Assembly (NCBI GenBank): GCA_019417325.1 | Contig: DXVO01000030.1 | Span: forward strand, 62,001-126,000 | DNA length: 64,000 nucleotides | Origin: Parabacteroides sp. | Lineage (GTDB): Bacteria; Bacteroidota; Bacteroidia; Bacteroidales; Tannerellaceae | Direction: 5' to 3' | Shown: in pieces, positions 52,408-62,410 of the stretch | Numbering within the stretch: the stretch's first letter is position 1 | Layout of the letters: each line of letters opens with the position of its first letter | The notes under the pieces: model-generated | Seen by the model: the letters and a program-made list of their open reading frames with translations, nothing else | Told to the model about the DNA's origin: nothing | The model's database searches: none | Translations under genes and position numbers: made by a program

Positions 52408-53210
52408 AATTTTCTATATTTAGATATTACCCAGCGTCGTAAAAATTTAACAAATGAAAAACAAACAGCAAAAACATATAACCCTAAAGATATATATCCT
52501 AATTTATAAGCCGATCTAATATTAAAAAGCTCTCCTCTTTCCATTTCTATAAGATTACCAGAAAGTCCATTATCGCCCCAACGATTTTTAAGTATTATTG
52601 GTTCAGCGACTTTTTCTTGCATAAAAACACAATAATTATAATAAACCATATTATTAAAAAAATATCCCTCTTCTGCAAATCTCAAACTCTCATTAAAAAG
52701 GCCTGACTTTTTTAAAGCTTTAGTACGTATAATTACTGTAGGAGGAGAAAAATAATTTTTTAATATCTGCTCTTTTATATTTATAGGTGTCACTAAATTA
52801 AGCTTCATGAAAGAACCTTTTTGAAAATCATCAGAACCATATATACATCCCAACATATCAACACTAACATTTGTCCTCATATATTCCATTTGCAATTTAA
52901 GCTTTCCTGGCAACCAACGATCATCAGAATCATTAAAAGCTATAAATTCACCTTTCGCTATACGTAATCCTGTATTACGAGCTACAGCAGCACCACCATT
53001 AGGTTGAGATATTAAATAAATATGTTCTTTTGCTAATGAGCTTTGAATATAATTTTCTATTAATATTGCAGAATCATCATCACTACCATCATCAACTAAG
53101 ATCAATTCCCAATTATGTAAATTCAAAACACATTCATTTACCACAGAATCCATTGCCTCTATTATTGTTTCTGCAGAATTGTAAACAGGTATAATTACAG
53201 ATAACTCCAT
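52398..53210 (-). CDS. GT2 family glycosyltransferase (capsule)
   Basis: 270 residues with ELSVIIPVYNSAETI, LILVDDGSDDDS, QPNGGAAVARNTGL and FNDSDDRWLPGKL (DxD-type site, about residue 95), all standard for inverting GT2 enzymes; a C-terminal hydrophobic segment may touch the membrane. It follows the upstream glycosyltransferase by one base. Confidence 0.88.
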   Translation of the reverse strand: MELSVIIPVYNSAETIIEAMDSVVNECVLNLHNWELILVDDGSDDDSAILIENYIQSSLAKEHIYLISQPNGGAAVARNTGLRIAKGEFIAFNDSDDRWLPGKLKLQMEYMRTNVSVDMLGCIYGSDDFQKGSFMKLNLVTPINIKEQILKNYFSPPTVIIRTKALKKSGLFNESLRFAEEGYFFNNMVYYNYCVFMQEKVAEPIILKNRWGDNGLSGNLIEMERGELFNIRSAYKLGYISLGLYVFAVCFSFVKFLRRWVISKYRKLCK

Positions 53211-53211
53211 A

Positions 53212-54183
53212 TTATTTATTTTGAAAACTTAAAGAGAACAATTCATCTAAAAAACAATCTAAAGAATAATAAAAAAGATTTATTTCACTCTTACCTTCTG
53301 GTATCAAAGATTCAGAAAGGGAATAAGATGAAGAAATAATGGAAATTCTATCTGATTCAGGAAATTCTCTTAAAACATTTTCATTTGTAGTCAAAATATT
53401 TAGACCAGCTGCCATCGCTTCGATTATACGAATAGGCAAACCACTTTGTTTGGAATGGGTTATATCTAACATTATTTGGCTTTGAGATAACAGTTCTATA
53501 TATTTCGTTCTTTTTAAAGGTCGGAATAAAAGATAAAAAGGATTCAAATAATGGCCTTTAAACCATTCTTTAATATAAGTTGTAAAAGGTATATATAAAA
53601 CATATTTTATTGTTTTATTAGACAAAGAACTTAATAACAATTGAAGTTTTAAATATCGCTCATATGTATATCCACTGATATAAAAATAATCATAGATAAT
53701 GCGATTATTTTTATTAATAGACTCTAAATCAGGTGTGTAAAAAAGTGGGCGATAGTAAATTTGATATTTTTCTGCATCGTTATAATCAAAACTTGCAAGT
53801 ACATCAAATTCACAACGTAAATGAATATAAGGATTATTATACTGTGAATCCCATTGGTACATTATAGTTTTAATTTCAGGATATTTTACTCGCAAAGACC
53901 TAATAAAATCGCAAGGAATCTTATAACCCCTAACAACAAATAAATAGTCTATACAATCAAAAGTTTCAATGTTTTTAAGAATTTTTTTATAGTGATTTTG
54001 TTGATATTTTTCCAACTTTTTCAACGAAAGATGAAGTAACAAACTAAACAGCTTATTATATTTTCGTTCTGGATAAAAAATAACTTTAGCTCCTTTTTGT
54101 TCTAACCCCTTAATAATATGTAAATGATAATCATAAAAAACAGGTCCTATAAAAAGAACTACTTTATTTATTAATAAATTCAT
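53212..54183 (-). CDS. Putative GT-B glycosyltransferase (CgeB-like)
   Basis: 323 residues. The N-terminal half has KVVLFIGPVFYDYHLHIIKGLEQKGAKVIFYPE and DYLFVVRGYKI; the C-terminal half has SQIMLDITHSKQSGLPIRIIEAMAAGLNILTT, the usual donor-binding segment with a conserved glutamate. It resembles CgeB/spore-protein-type or lipopolysaccharide core transferases. The donor is not predictable. It overlaps the Wzy-like gene by 20 bases. Confidence 0.72.
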   Translation of the reverse strand: MNLLINKVVLFIGPVFYDYHLHIIKGLEQKGAKVIFYPERKYNKLFSLLLHLSLKKLEKYQQNHYKKILKNIETFDCIDYLFVVRGYKIPCDFIRSLRVKYPEIKTIMYQWDSQYNNPYIHLRCEFDVLASFDYNDAEKYQIYYRPLFYTPDLESINKNNRIIYDYFYISGYTYERYLKLQLLLSSLSNKTIKYVLYIPFTTYIKEWFKGHYLNPFYLLFRPLKRTKYIELLSQSQIMLDITHSKQSGLPIRIIEAMAAGLNILTTNENVLREFPESDRISIISSSYSLSESLIPEGKSEINLFYYSLDCFLDELFSLSFQNK

Positions 54184-55381
54184 AACTATAAAATCTATGA
54201 TAAATTCGATTTCGGTAACCTAAATATAATATAGAAAGAAAAAACGGAGAATAAAGAAGAGGCTCTGTACATAAACTCACAAATATAACAAAAAATGCCA
54301 ATTTTTTGTTATATACAATTTCTTGATAATACATTAGATACAAAACAAGAAAACTAACAGGAAGACCAAACATCATGAATAACTGGGCTATTGAATTCGA
54401 GTTTCCTCTATCAAGCATACTTTCAAATTGTCCAAATTCAAATGGAAGATTCATATAAATATTGTCTAACAAAAGATTTTTATCTAGTCCAACGCCCAAC
54501 CATAAGTGATCTTTAGTAACCATCACTCCTGTATATAAATCTAAAGTTCTTAATCCATAAGAAGAAACAACCTCACTTTGGTTTACTTTACTTGAAAGAG
54601 AAAAATACCCTAAAATAAACAGTGGAATAATCATGCATAAACTAATTACAACCTTCTTCTTTCTTGTAATAATAAGACTTTTTTTAATAAAATAAAACCA
54701 AAGTATAGCAGAGAGTAAAATACCCGTCGTCGAAAATGTAGTTAGAATGGCAAATGAACTCAAAAGTGCACGCTTTATATTACAAATCTGAAAAAGGTAC
54801 ATGAGTAATAATAAATTCATATATACAGCCAATACACCTGGCTCCCAAAATATACCACAATTTCTTGGAATAGGTACTGCTCCTATATTTTCTGACCATG
54901 CATAAAAATGAAGAAAAAAAACATTATTATAAGTTACCCCTGAATTAAGAGTTATAGCAGGCCAAGATATCACTAATGATAATAGCCAACCAATTATACT
55001 TACAATTCCAATTCCATAAAAAGCATCAATTATCATAGTTATGATCTTTCCTTTATTTGACGCTAAAAAACAAACAGAAAGAGCTGAGATGAATAAACGT
55101 AAAAAGAAAGTTACATATTCAATACTTGTTTCAGTCAATGAAAATATTCGATTACCTAATAATATTAGCAAGGATACACATACAAATACAAAAAAGATAA
55201 TAAGTTCTCTACGACACAAAAATCTCTTTCGTATTTGATACATTAATAAAACAAGCACAGAATAAAAATATAAGACATTGAAGAAAACAACTGAATATAT
55301 GGTACCACTCAGCAATATTAAATTAATGACAATCAAATATTCTAATGTTTTATTTATATTTATATTTATCTTTATCTTCAT
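54164..55381 (-). CDS. Wzy-like polysaccharide polymerase (capsule)
   Basis: 405 residues, ten or more membrane helices, strongly AT-biased codons (MKIKINININKTLEYLI). A larger extracytoplasmic loop (about 275-330: SYGLRTLDLYTGVMVTKDHLWLGVGLDKNLL in parts) and the ARN/GLG-like pattern fit O-antigen polymerases. Context in a capsule cluster with Wzx, Wza and Wzz supports polymerase over ligase. Confidence 0.8.
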   Translation of the reverse strand: MKIKINININKTLEYLIVINLILLSGTIYSVVFFNVLYFYSVLVLLMYQIRKRFLCRRELIIFFVFVCVSLLILLGNRIFSLTETSIEYVTFFLRLFISALSVCFLASNKGKIITMIIDAFYGIGIVSIIGWLLSLVISWPAITLNSGVTYNNVFFLHFYAWSENIGAVPIPRNCGIFWEPGVLAVYMNLLLLMYLFQICNIKRALLSSFAILTTFSTTGILLSAILWFYFIKKSLIITRKKKVVISLCMIIPLFILGYFSLSSKVNQSEVVSSYGLRTLDLYTGVMVTKDHLWLGVGLDKNLLLDNIYMNLPFEFGQFESMLDRGNSNSIAQLFMMFGLPVSFLVLYLMYYQEIVYNKKLAFFVIFVSLCTEPLLYSPFFLSILYLGYRNRIYHRFYSYEFINK

Positions 55382-55431
55382 TTATAAAGTACAAAAAGAA
55401 TAGTAATTAAATGATTAATATACTATCTATA

Positions 55432-56568
55432 TTATTTGTATAGCCCTCTACTTTTCATTTCTTCTATAGACAATAAATATTTATCAGAACATATACTTTG
55501 CTTATTTACCCATTTTACAAATTCACTAATACCATCATTAAAATTCCATTTAGGCTCAAAACCCAAAATCCTTTGAGCAAGTGTTATATCTGCATAATTA
55601 TGACGAATATCCCCTAAACGATAATTTCCTGAAATTTTTAAAGGAACATTTATTCCATATTTCCCAATCAAAGTGTTAGCAACAGTTAATACATCTATTG
55701 CTACACCTGTACCCACATTAAAAGTATGTCCATTTGCCTCCTCTTTTTCCAAACCCAAAATAGTTGCATCAACAACATCCTCTATATAAACAAAATCACG
55801 ACTTTCACGTCCATCTTCAAAAATGTTAATTGGATTTTCATTTTTTATTCGAGTTGAAAAAATGGATAGGATCCCCGTATATGGATTACTCAAAGATTGC
55901 CCAGGCCCATATACATTTTGATATCTAAATGCAACAGGAGCAATGCCAATAGTTGGACAAACACACATTACTAACTGTTCTTGTACCTGTTTCGTTATTC
56001 CATAAACCGAAGTCGGGTGTATCTTAGAATCTTCTGTTGTACCAACCAACGTTAAAGGTTCGTTACATCCTGGAAATTTACATTCGAAATCACCACTGCT
56101 CATATCCTTCTCTGTACGTGCAGTAGGATAGATATAACCACACTCTTTACTATAATAACGTCCCTCACCATAAATTGCGCGTGAGGCAGCTACAACAACT
56201 TTTTTCACAGAATGCTCAGTATTTGTAAGTATATCAAGCATCAATGATGTACCGCCAATATTTACCTCTGTATATTTCTGGATTTCATACATAGACTGCC
56301 CTGTACCTGTTTCGGCAGCCAAATGTACTATTGCATCCACACCTTCTATTGCTTGTTTCCAGCAATCGAAAGATGTAACAGAACCATTTATAAAATTCAC
56401 TTTATCTCTAATCGAAATATAGAGAGGTGACGTTATTTCTGGTTTTTCACCATGAATTTGTGGGGAAAGATTGTCCAAAACAGTTACTTCATAACCTTTT
56501 TCTATCAGTTTACGAGCCACATTAGAGCCAATAAATCCTGCCCCCCCTGTAATTAAAACATGTTTCAT
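55432..56568 (-). CDS. NAD-dependent epimerase/dehydratase (dTDP-rhamnose 4-epimerase-like)
   Basis: Extended SDR of 378 residues making or epimerising a nucleotide sugar for the capsule. NAD motif ITGGAGFIGSNVARKL, catalytic SRAIYGEG and YGITKQ (Tyr-x3-Lys). A cysteine-containing insert of about 45 residues after SRAIYGEG (KECGYIYPTARTEKD, then FECKFPGCNEP) is uncommon among GalE-type enzymes and resembles dTDP-L-rhamnose 4-epimerases such as those of Burkholderia. The substrate is therefore uncertain; GalE-like activity remains possible. Confidence 0.8.
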   Translation of the reverse strand: MKHVLITGGAGFIGSNVARKLIEKGYEVTVLDNLSPQIHGEKPEITSPLYISIRDKVNFINGSVTSFDCWKQAIEGVDAIVHLAAETGTGQSMYEIQKYTEVNIGGTSLMLDILTNTEHSVKKVVVAASRAIYGEGRYYSKECGYIYPTARTEKDMSSGDFECKFPGCNEPLTLVGTTEDSKIHPTSVYGITKQVQEQLVMCVCPTIGIAPVAFRYQNVYGPGQSLSNPYTGILSIFSTRIKNENPINIFEDGRESRDFVYIEDVVDATILGLEKEEANGHTFNVGTGVAIDVLTVANTLIGKYGINVPLKISGNYRLGDIRHNYADITLAQRILGFEPKWNFNDGISEFVKWVNKQSICSDKYLLSIEEMKSRGLYK

Positions 56569-56616
56569 ATTTAATAAAGAATGTATTTACTATCTTTCTG
56601 TATTTTTCGCATTAAA

Positions 56617-57190
56617 TCAATAAATCCATTGTAATAATTCATCCTTTTTCATTGGTTTATCAATAAAAGGAATTATTTTCAAGTAATATAATTGATGTAA
56701 AAAAGATGTAGGATGGTGCATATAGTCGCCTGTGTAATCTTTATACAATTTATCTTTAGATATTTTCTCAAAAGCTGTATATATATCTGCAAAATAAATT
56801 TTATATTTTCAGATAATTCAGACAATGTATTATTATATAAAATTGTATTATATGAATACTCTAATTCCCAACTTTCATTTTGCTGAAAAAAGCCTACTAA
56901 TACAGGTTCTCAAAATTTGGGATTCGTGAATTCAAAGTACGTTTAATTCGATTTTATTGTAACACATAATCTACATCTTGTCTATATATAATCTTTCTCC
57001 CATTCGGTTCTATTTTATATAATGTAAGATTAGCCATATTATACTTCCACAACTCATTCCACTGCTGGTCTGTAAGAATTATTGTTTCACCTATTACTTT
57101 ATATGGATAATTATGTAGCATTCCATCTTTTTCACAGCCACTAAATATAAGACAAAGAATATAAAGTATAAAAACTAGACTTTTTCCCAT
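56617..57190 (-). pseudogene. Broken SGNH/GDSL hydrolase lipoprotein (stop codons, frameshift, internal deletion)
   Basis: The first 78 codons encode a lipoprotein start (LCLIFSGCEKDG) and a small beta domain ending DVDYVLQ, then TAA. Reading on in the same frame gives NRIKRTLNSRIPNFENLY before another stop, exactly the kind of sequence that should continue it. A second frame then gives PVLVGFFQQNESWELEYSYN to LSENIK, and after a frameshift FADIYTAFEKI to YTGDYMHHPTSF, whose D-x-x-H-P matches the catalytic Asp/His of SGNH hydrolases. The GDS and G-x-N-D blocks are missing, so roughly the middle of the gene is deleted. It is a capsule-locus esterase-like gene that has decayed. Confidence 0.72.
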
Positions 57191-57747
57191 TTTTTTGTTT
57201 CCTGATTATAAGATTTAATTACACGAGCAGGTATTCCTACTGCTACAGAATAATCGGGTATATCTTTCGTAACAACAGCATTAGCACCAATTACACAACC
57301 TTTCCCTATTTTGGCACCTATAATACATACACCTTCTCCTAACCATGTTCCATCACCTATCACAACTTCGGATATTTGACGTATAGGTTGTTGTAAAATT
57401 GGAGTCGTTATATCTTCGTAACTATGCAGATTATCACTAATATATACTCTATCAGCAGTCAAAACATTGCAACCAATCTTTATACTTTTAGTTGCATATA
57501 TGTGATTAAAATGTCCAATCTTTGTTCCAGAACCGATCTCTAATCGAACAACTTCTCCTTTTAAAGGAGAAACTGCAGCTAACCATGTTTTATATTCAAC
57601 AACAACCTGGTCGCCAATAAATATATTACTCCTACCATTAATTTTCAATGGAGCATAGATTCTACAACCATGCCCAACATATCCCCAATGAAAAAATCTA
57701 ATACAAATTTCATTTAATAGCCTTCGCCAAATTCGAGAAAATATCAT
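57175..57747 (-). CDS. Left-handed beta-helix acyltransferase (capsule)
   Basis: 190 residues with hexapeptide repeats (GSGTKIGHFNHIYATKSIKIG, VIGDGTWLGEGVCIIGAKIG in parts) and the end AVVTKDIPDYSVAVGIPARVIK. Similar in plan to the other two acyltransferases of the window but not a close copy. Its stop overlaps the pseudogene start by 16 bases. Confidence 0.88.
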   Translation of the reverse strand: MIFSRIWRRLLNEICIRFFHWGYVGHGCRIYAPLKINGRSNIFIGDQVVVEYKTWLAAVSPLKGEVVRLEIGSGTKIGHFNHIYATKSIKIGCNVLTADRVYISDNLHSYEDITTPILQQPIRQISEVVIGDGTWLGEGVCIIGAKIGKGCVIGANAVVTKDIPDYSVAVGIPARVIKSYNQETKKWEKV

Positions 57748-57896
57748 TGATTACTTATTTACAAAATTATATAACTCATAGAGTAATTATATTATAATAT
57801 TTATAGACATCAACATCAACCCCCACGACAAAAAATCTTTTTAATTAAGCAGGTCAGGTTTAGCTAAACAAAAAAATCTACATAAAACATTGTTCA

Positions 57897-59159
57897 TTAA
57901 CATTTTATCTTCTTGAATATAACATTATATTTTACCACTATGTAAAAAAAGTACATTACTAAAGATGTTACATTTATTAATGTCTTTATCCAAGACATAT
58001 ATACTAATGAAAAAATTCCCTGACTATTTACTATATATATTAAAATAATATTTAGTATTACCCCAAATCCTCCTGCATAAAGAAAAAGTTTTAATCTAAC
58101 AGTAGCATTTAGTATAATTGAAATTGGATCACACAAAACTAAAGCCACTAATCCTGGCAAAAAATAATAAACATATATTACATCATTGGAATATTTAGGT
58201 AATAGTAAATCTATAAAAAATTGAAGCACAAAGACTGTAAATAATACAATAAAAAATAAATACCCGCCCAAAAGAAAAAAATGTTTTTTGATTAATTTTG
58301 CAAAAGTTGTTATATCATTATTTTCATAAGCAAAAATTGCCTTTGGGAAAAATAGATTTGACAATGAAGTAGGAATCAATATAAACAATGTTGTATACAA
58401 AAAAACAAGATAAAATTCTCCTAATGCCTTTGTCCCTAATATATTTGCTATAGACCATCGCTCTATTTGCAAATTTAAAACATTAAAGATTCCAGCCAAA
58501 AATGGAATAAAACCAAATGATAAAATATATCTTACTAGCTTTATATCAAAGTTCCAAGCAGTAGGTCTCAGATCTTTAAATTTTAACAGAGCAATAACAA
58601 TAAACAATAATGGTTGTACCACTAAATTAACTATAGCACCAACAAATCCTCCAGTGATTATCATTGGTAATAAAATACATGATGCTATAATTGCAATTAA
58701 ATTTATCTGATTTATATTCCTAATTAATTGTTTCCCTATTAATACATTGACTAACCAATTCATTATAAGCGTTAATAGCCCTATCACAATTGAAACAAAC
58801 ATTAAACTATTAGAAATAATTATCTTTCCCCCACTTAGCACTAAAATTAACCAAAAAATCAGTGTTATACCTGCAAGCAAACTAAAAAATGTAAATAATA
58901 CATTATTCACATTTTGTTGCTGCGCTTTTTTACCTAATGCAAAAATCCGATAACCACCATTTAATAGACCAATCTGAAACATTCCTAAAAACATTATAAT
59001 AGTTTGTACCAGACTTATAATACCTAAGTCTGAAGTATCAAGCCATCGCATAAAGAAATATGATCGTCCAAACCCAACAGTACTTCCTAAAATATTTATA
59101 AAAATATATAAAGCACTAGGATTTGCCCAGGCACTTCGCTTAAATAGAATATGTTTCAC
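57897..59159 (-). CDS. Wzx-like capsule flippase
   Basis: About 420 residues with some 12 membrane helices; N-terminal NPSALYIFINILGSTVGFGRSYFFMRWLDTSDLGIISLVQT in parts matches MOP flippases. There is no ATG near the natural N-terminus; I take GTG at 59159 (M-KHILFKRS), while a TTG three codons earlier is also possible. It overlaps the end of the upstream gene by 20 bases. Confidence 0.87.
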   Translation of the reverse strand: MKHILFKRSAWANPSALYIFINILGSTVGFGRSYFFMRWLDTSDLGIISLVQTIIMFLGMFQIGLLNGGYRIFALGKKAQQQNVNNVLFTFFSLLAGITLIFWLILVLSGGKIIISNSLMFVSIVIGLLTLIMNWLVNVLIGKQLIRNINQINLIAIIASCILLPMIITGGFVGAIVNLVVQPLLFIVIALLKFKDLRPTAWNFDIKLVRYILSFGFIPFLAGIFNVLNLQIERWSIANILGTKALGEFYLVFLYTTLFILIPTSLSNLFFPKAIFAYENNDITTFAKLIKKHFFLLGGYLFFIVLFTVFVLQFFIDLLLPKYSNDVIYVYYFLPGLVALVLCDPISIILNATVRLKLFLYAGGFGVILNIILIYIVNSQGIFSLVYMSWIKTLINVTSLVMYFFYIVVKYNVIFKKIKC

Positions 59160-60594
59160 TAAAATCAATTAAATCATTAGCAATCCGTCTAGCATTTAAA
59201 TCAAAATCTATATTATAGTTTTCTGCACGTCCCATAAAAAAATCAACCATACCTAAATGTAATGCATCAAGATAACTATTTACAAATGCCATAAACTCAT
59301 CATCATCTGTATATACCTCATTGATATTGGCATAAAGTATATTACGCAAATCACGTATATTATGTATATAATTCACACGTGAAAAATTGGTATAATAAGA
59401 TTTACCAAAACAATATACTTGCTTCTGAAGCATAAGGGCTTCAAATCCAGCAGTTCCATTGATGCTAAAAACACCTATCGAATTCTTTATTAAAGATTTT
59501 CCAGGAATAGAAGTACGTATAAGCCTCACATTAGGAATTTCCATTAATCGTAAATAATCATCAACATTACGATATGCAAATTCGTGGGGATGATCCTTAA
59601 CATATAAATAATATCCAACAGGTAAAGATGCAGCTATATTCTCTATTAACTTTACTTGATTTGCATAGATACCATCACCAAGATATGAAACAACCGCCTC
59701 CGGTTCCAAATGAAAAGAATAATAATAATATTTTTCTCCTTTTATAGGCTCTTCAAAAGAAATACGTTTTTCTTTATATTTTTTGAGATTATACACTTTC
59801 TCATATGGAATATTTTCATGAACTAACCAATAATCTATATTATCTATTAATTTATCATATTTTTTTTCATTTATTTTATTATAAAACCAAGTTTTTATAC
59901 TTCTTATCCCCCAATAAAAAAGTCCATTTGGAGGGGCAATTCCTCCCATAAAAACATCATATGACGATCTAAATTTTTGAATAAATCTACGACAACGTTC
60001 ATAATCTATTTTATTTGGATTGTTCAAATAGTATCGCATTTTTTCTTCTATTTCAGGACACGAAAAATCATCATTAGTAATATTGGCATAATACATTTTT
60101 TCGTCTTCACCTGATAACATTATATACCACAAATATATACCTCCTTGATTTTTACATAAAACAGCAGCTAAATGATTAAAAAACAAAGAACATGATTCAT
60201 GTATAAATATATCTATTTTTTGCTCATTAAAAATTTTCATCCATACTGAGTATATTGCCTGAACCAAAAGCAAAACCTCTTCATAAGAAAGTAAAGAAAA
60301 ACCTCTATCACTTTGAATAGAACTATTCAAATTAAATCGTCCATTTGTTATCTTAATAAATAAAGTATCTATATCATCTAATACCTTCTGATCAATTATC
60401 GTTTGATCTTTTAATGCATCTGAAAGTAACTCTCTATAATTATAATCAGGAATAATTCCTAAATTACGCAAGAATTTCTCTTCTTCATCAGAATATGCAA
60501 CATGAATTATATTCATTCTATTTTCAAGTTCCTTTGAAATACCAGAGAATAAATGCGTTAGCTCTAAACGATGCAAAAACAAAACTGTTTTCAT
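59140..60594 (-). CDS. Capsule synthesis protein of the Kps/KDO-transferase-like type
   Basis: 484 residues, no signal peptide or membrane helix. The C-terminal half (YYYSFHLEPEAVVSYLGDG, LYVKDHPHEF, GVFSINGTAGFEALMLQKQVYCFG in parts) matches the capsule-synthesis GT-B fold that includes KDO transferases and CDP-glycerol-like enzymes. It would add a sugar or linker in capsule assembly. It lies next to the nonulosonic acid cassette and may transfer that sugar (inference only). Confidence 0.72.
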   Translation of the reverse strand: MKTVLFLHRLELTHLFSGISKELENRMNIIHVAYSDEEEKFLRNLGIIPDYNYRELLSDALKDQTIIDQKVLDDIDTLFIKITNGRFNLNSSIQSDRGFSLLSYEEVLLLVQAIYSVWMKIFNEQKIDIFIHESCSLFFNHLAAVLCKNQGGIYLWYIMLSGEDEKMYYANITNDDFSCPEIEEKMRYYLNNPNKIDYERCRRFIQKFRSSYDVFMGGIAPPNGLFYWGIRSIKTWFYNKINEKKYDKLIDNIDYWLVHENIPYEKVYNLKKYKEKRISFEEPIKGEKYYYYSFHLEPEAVVSYLGDGIYANQVKLIENIAASLPVGYYLYVKDHPHEFAYRNVDDYLRLMEIPNVRLIRTSIPGKSLIKNSIGVFSINGTAGFEALMLQKQVYCFGKSYYTNFSRVNYIHNIRDLRNILYANINEVYTDDDEFMAFVNSYLDALHLGMVDFFMGRAENYNIDFDLNARRIANDLIDFSETYSI

Positions 60595-60655
60595 AATGTC
60601 CTGTATAATTTCATATTAAATCTAATAAATATTCATATTAGACTAATATATATTT

Positions 60656-61705
60656 CTATTTATACAAATGTTTTACTAACTCTTCTGCCTTTCTATAATC
60701 CTCATGTTTACCTATATCAATCCAATAACCAGCAATAGGGAAACGTACTACCTTTTTTTTATAATGAATTAAAAGTTCAATTAAATCAGTTGCATTGAAA
60801 AAAGTATCTTCCGGTATTAATTGTAATAAGTCTCTTTTAATTAAATAAATACCAGCATTAGCATAATAATTATATGTAGGTTTTTCATGGATACCCCGAA
60901 CGGATCTCCCTTCTAAATCTAACACACCATATGGTATAGAAACAGAGTAAGGAACTGCAGCTATAGACATGTCTGCATCATGCTCTACAAAATGTATATA
61001 AAAATCTTCATAATCAATATTTGTAAAAAGATCCGAGTTCATAACTAAAATTGCGTCATTATAAAATGCATCAACAAAATTAACAGAACCTATAGTTCCT
61101 AAATATTTAGGCTCACGGACACATTTCACTTGTACCCCCTTAGTTTTCTGTGAGAAATGAGTTTCTATCTGTTCTTTCAAATAATTAACCGTAACAGAAA
61201 TATGTTTTACCCCATAAGAAATAAGTTTCTCTATATTATAATCTATAATGGCTTTATTCCCGACTTTTAATAAAGGTTTAGGTATTTTTTCAGTTAGAGG
61301 TCTCAATCTCTCTCCTTTTCCACCAGCCATGAGAACAACATCTATTGGTAAATACGATTTATACATCTTCAAATTGATAATATCATCAATACAACCAAAT
61401 TGATCAAGAACAGGTATCAAAGAGATTCCCTTATCCTTATAAAAGCGTATATTTTTCACATTTATATCATTCTTCCTCAAAAAGCAAAATTCTTTATGCA
61501 TAATATTTGCTACAGGTTCCGACAAAGAATGCTTCTCTACTAGCTTTCGACGTATATCTCCATCAGTAAGAGAACCTATCATTTTCCCATCTTCACGAAT
61601 TACAAATAGAGTTAAAGCATCCGTTTTATTAAAATTATTAAGATATTTAAGAGCATCTAATACTAACTCATCTGCCCTTATCATATATTTAGATATATTT
61701 TCCAT
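60656..61705 (-). CDS. Nucleotidyltransferase with N-terminal CBS domain pair (PtmE-like)
   Basis: 349 residues: two CBS motifs (about 1-115; ADELVLDALKYLN, MIGSLTDGDIRRKLVE) followed by a sugar-1-phosphate nucleotidyltransferase domain starting VVLMAGGKGERLRPLTEKIPKPLLKVG in parts, with the signature G-x-G-x-R-x7-PK. In Campylobacter the same architecture (PtmE) makes GDP-glucosamine for legionaminic acid. Its start shares a base with the neuA-like stop (TAATG), so translation is coupled. Confidence 0.87.
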   Translation of the reverse strand: MENISKYMIRADELVLDALKYLNNFNKTDALTLFVIREDGKMIGSLTDGDIRRKLVEKHSLSEPVANIMHKEFCFLRKNDINVKNIRFYKDKGISLIPVLDQFGCIDDIINLKMYKSYLPIDVVLMAGGKGERLRPLTEKIPKPLLKVGNKAIIDYNIEKLISYGVKHISVTVNYLKEQIETHFSQKTKGVQVKCVREPKYLGTIGSVNFVDAFYNDAILVMNSDLFTNIDYEDFYIHFVEHDADMSIAAVPYSVSIPYGVLDLEGRSVRGIHEKPTYNYYANAGIYLIKRDLLQLIPEDTFFNATDLIELLIHYKKKVVRFPIAGYWIDIGKHEDYRKAEELVKHLYK

Positions 61706-62397
61706 TACTCTATAATCTTTTCAGACAACATTAACTCTGCAATTTTCCAATCAAATAAAGTATCTAAATCTATAGAATAAATATCATCCATTACATATTT
61801 TTTTATATGAGTAAAACTACTCATTCCCTTTTCTTTCAAAGACTGAGGGTTTATTATGTAAATAGAACCATTAAATTCCCAAACTTTAGGAGCATCCTGT
61901 CTTCTCTCAATCTTACCATCACCCTTACTTATGACTAATACCCCATCAATATTCTCTTCAAAGCTATTATAATAAGGATTTGATGTTGCCTCTTTTACAG
62001 AAACAACCATATCCATTGAAAGATTATAAAGATTTATAGCCTCCCTTATATGACATTCTTTTCTAAATGGAGATGTTGGTTGTAATAAAACAATTACATC
62101 TACTTTTTTATTCATCTTTTCATAATAAGATAAAGCATGTAGCAATACACCATTCGTCCCTGCAGAATCAGTTGCTAAATATTCAGGTCTTTTAAAAGGA
62201 ACAGTAAGACCATAATCTTCTACTATTTGTATTATTTCTTCATCATCTGTTGACACACAAATATTTTCATCTGATGTTATTTGCCTAGCAACATCAATAG
62301 TATAATATATTAACGGTTTTCCGGATAATTTCTTTATATTTTTATGAGGTATCCCTTTACTCCCACCTCGCGCTGGAATCACAATCAATATGTTCAT
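61705..62397 (-). CDS. CMP-nonulosonic acid cytidylyltransferase (NeuA/LegF-like)
   Basis: Activates a sialic-acid-type sugar as the CMP derivative. 230 residues from the ATG (MNILIVIPARGGSKGIPHKN); a TTG two codons earlier also exists. Motifs: IPARGGSKGIPHKNIKKLSGKPL, VSTDDEEI, LLQPTSPFR and ISKGDGKIERRQDAPKVWEFNGSIYI in parts. It lies between NeuB-like and PtmE-like genes. Whether the sugar is Neu5Ac or legionaminic acid cannot be decided by motif alone. Confidence 0.92.
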   Translation of the reverse strand: MNILIVIPARGGSKGIPHKNIKKLSGKPLIYYTIDVARQITSDENICVSTDDEEIIQIVEDYGLTVPFKRPEYLATDSAGTNGVLLHALSYYEKMNKKVDVIVLLQPTSPFRKECHIREAINLYNLSMDMVVSVKEATSNPYYNSFEENIDGVLVISKGDGKIERRQDAPKVWEFNGSIYIINPQSLKEKGMSSFTHIKKYVMDDIYSIDLDTLFDWKIAELMLSEKIIE

Positions 62398-62410
62398 GGA
62401 CAATATTAAA

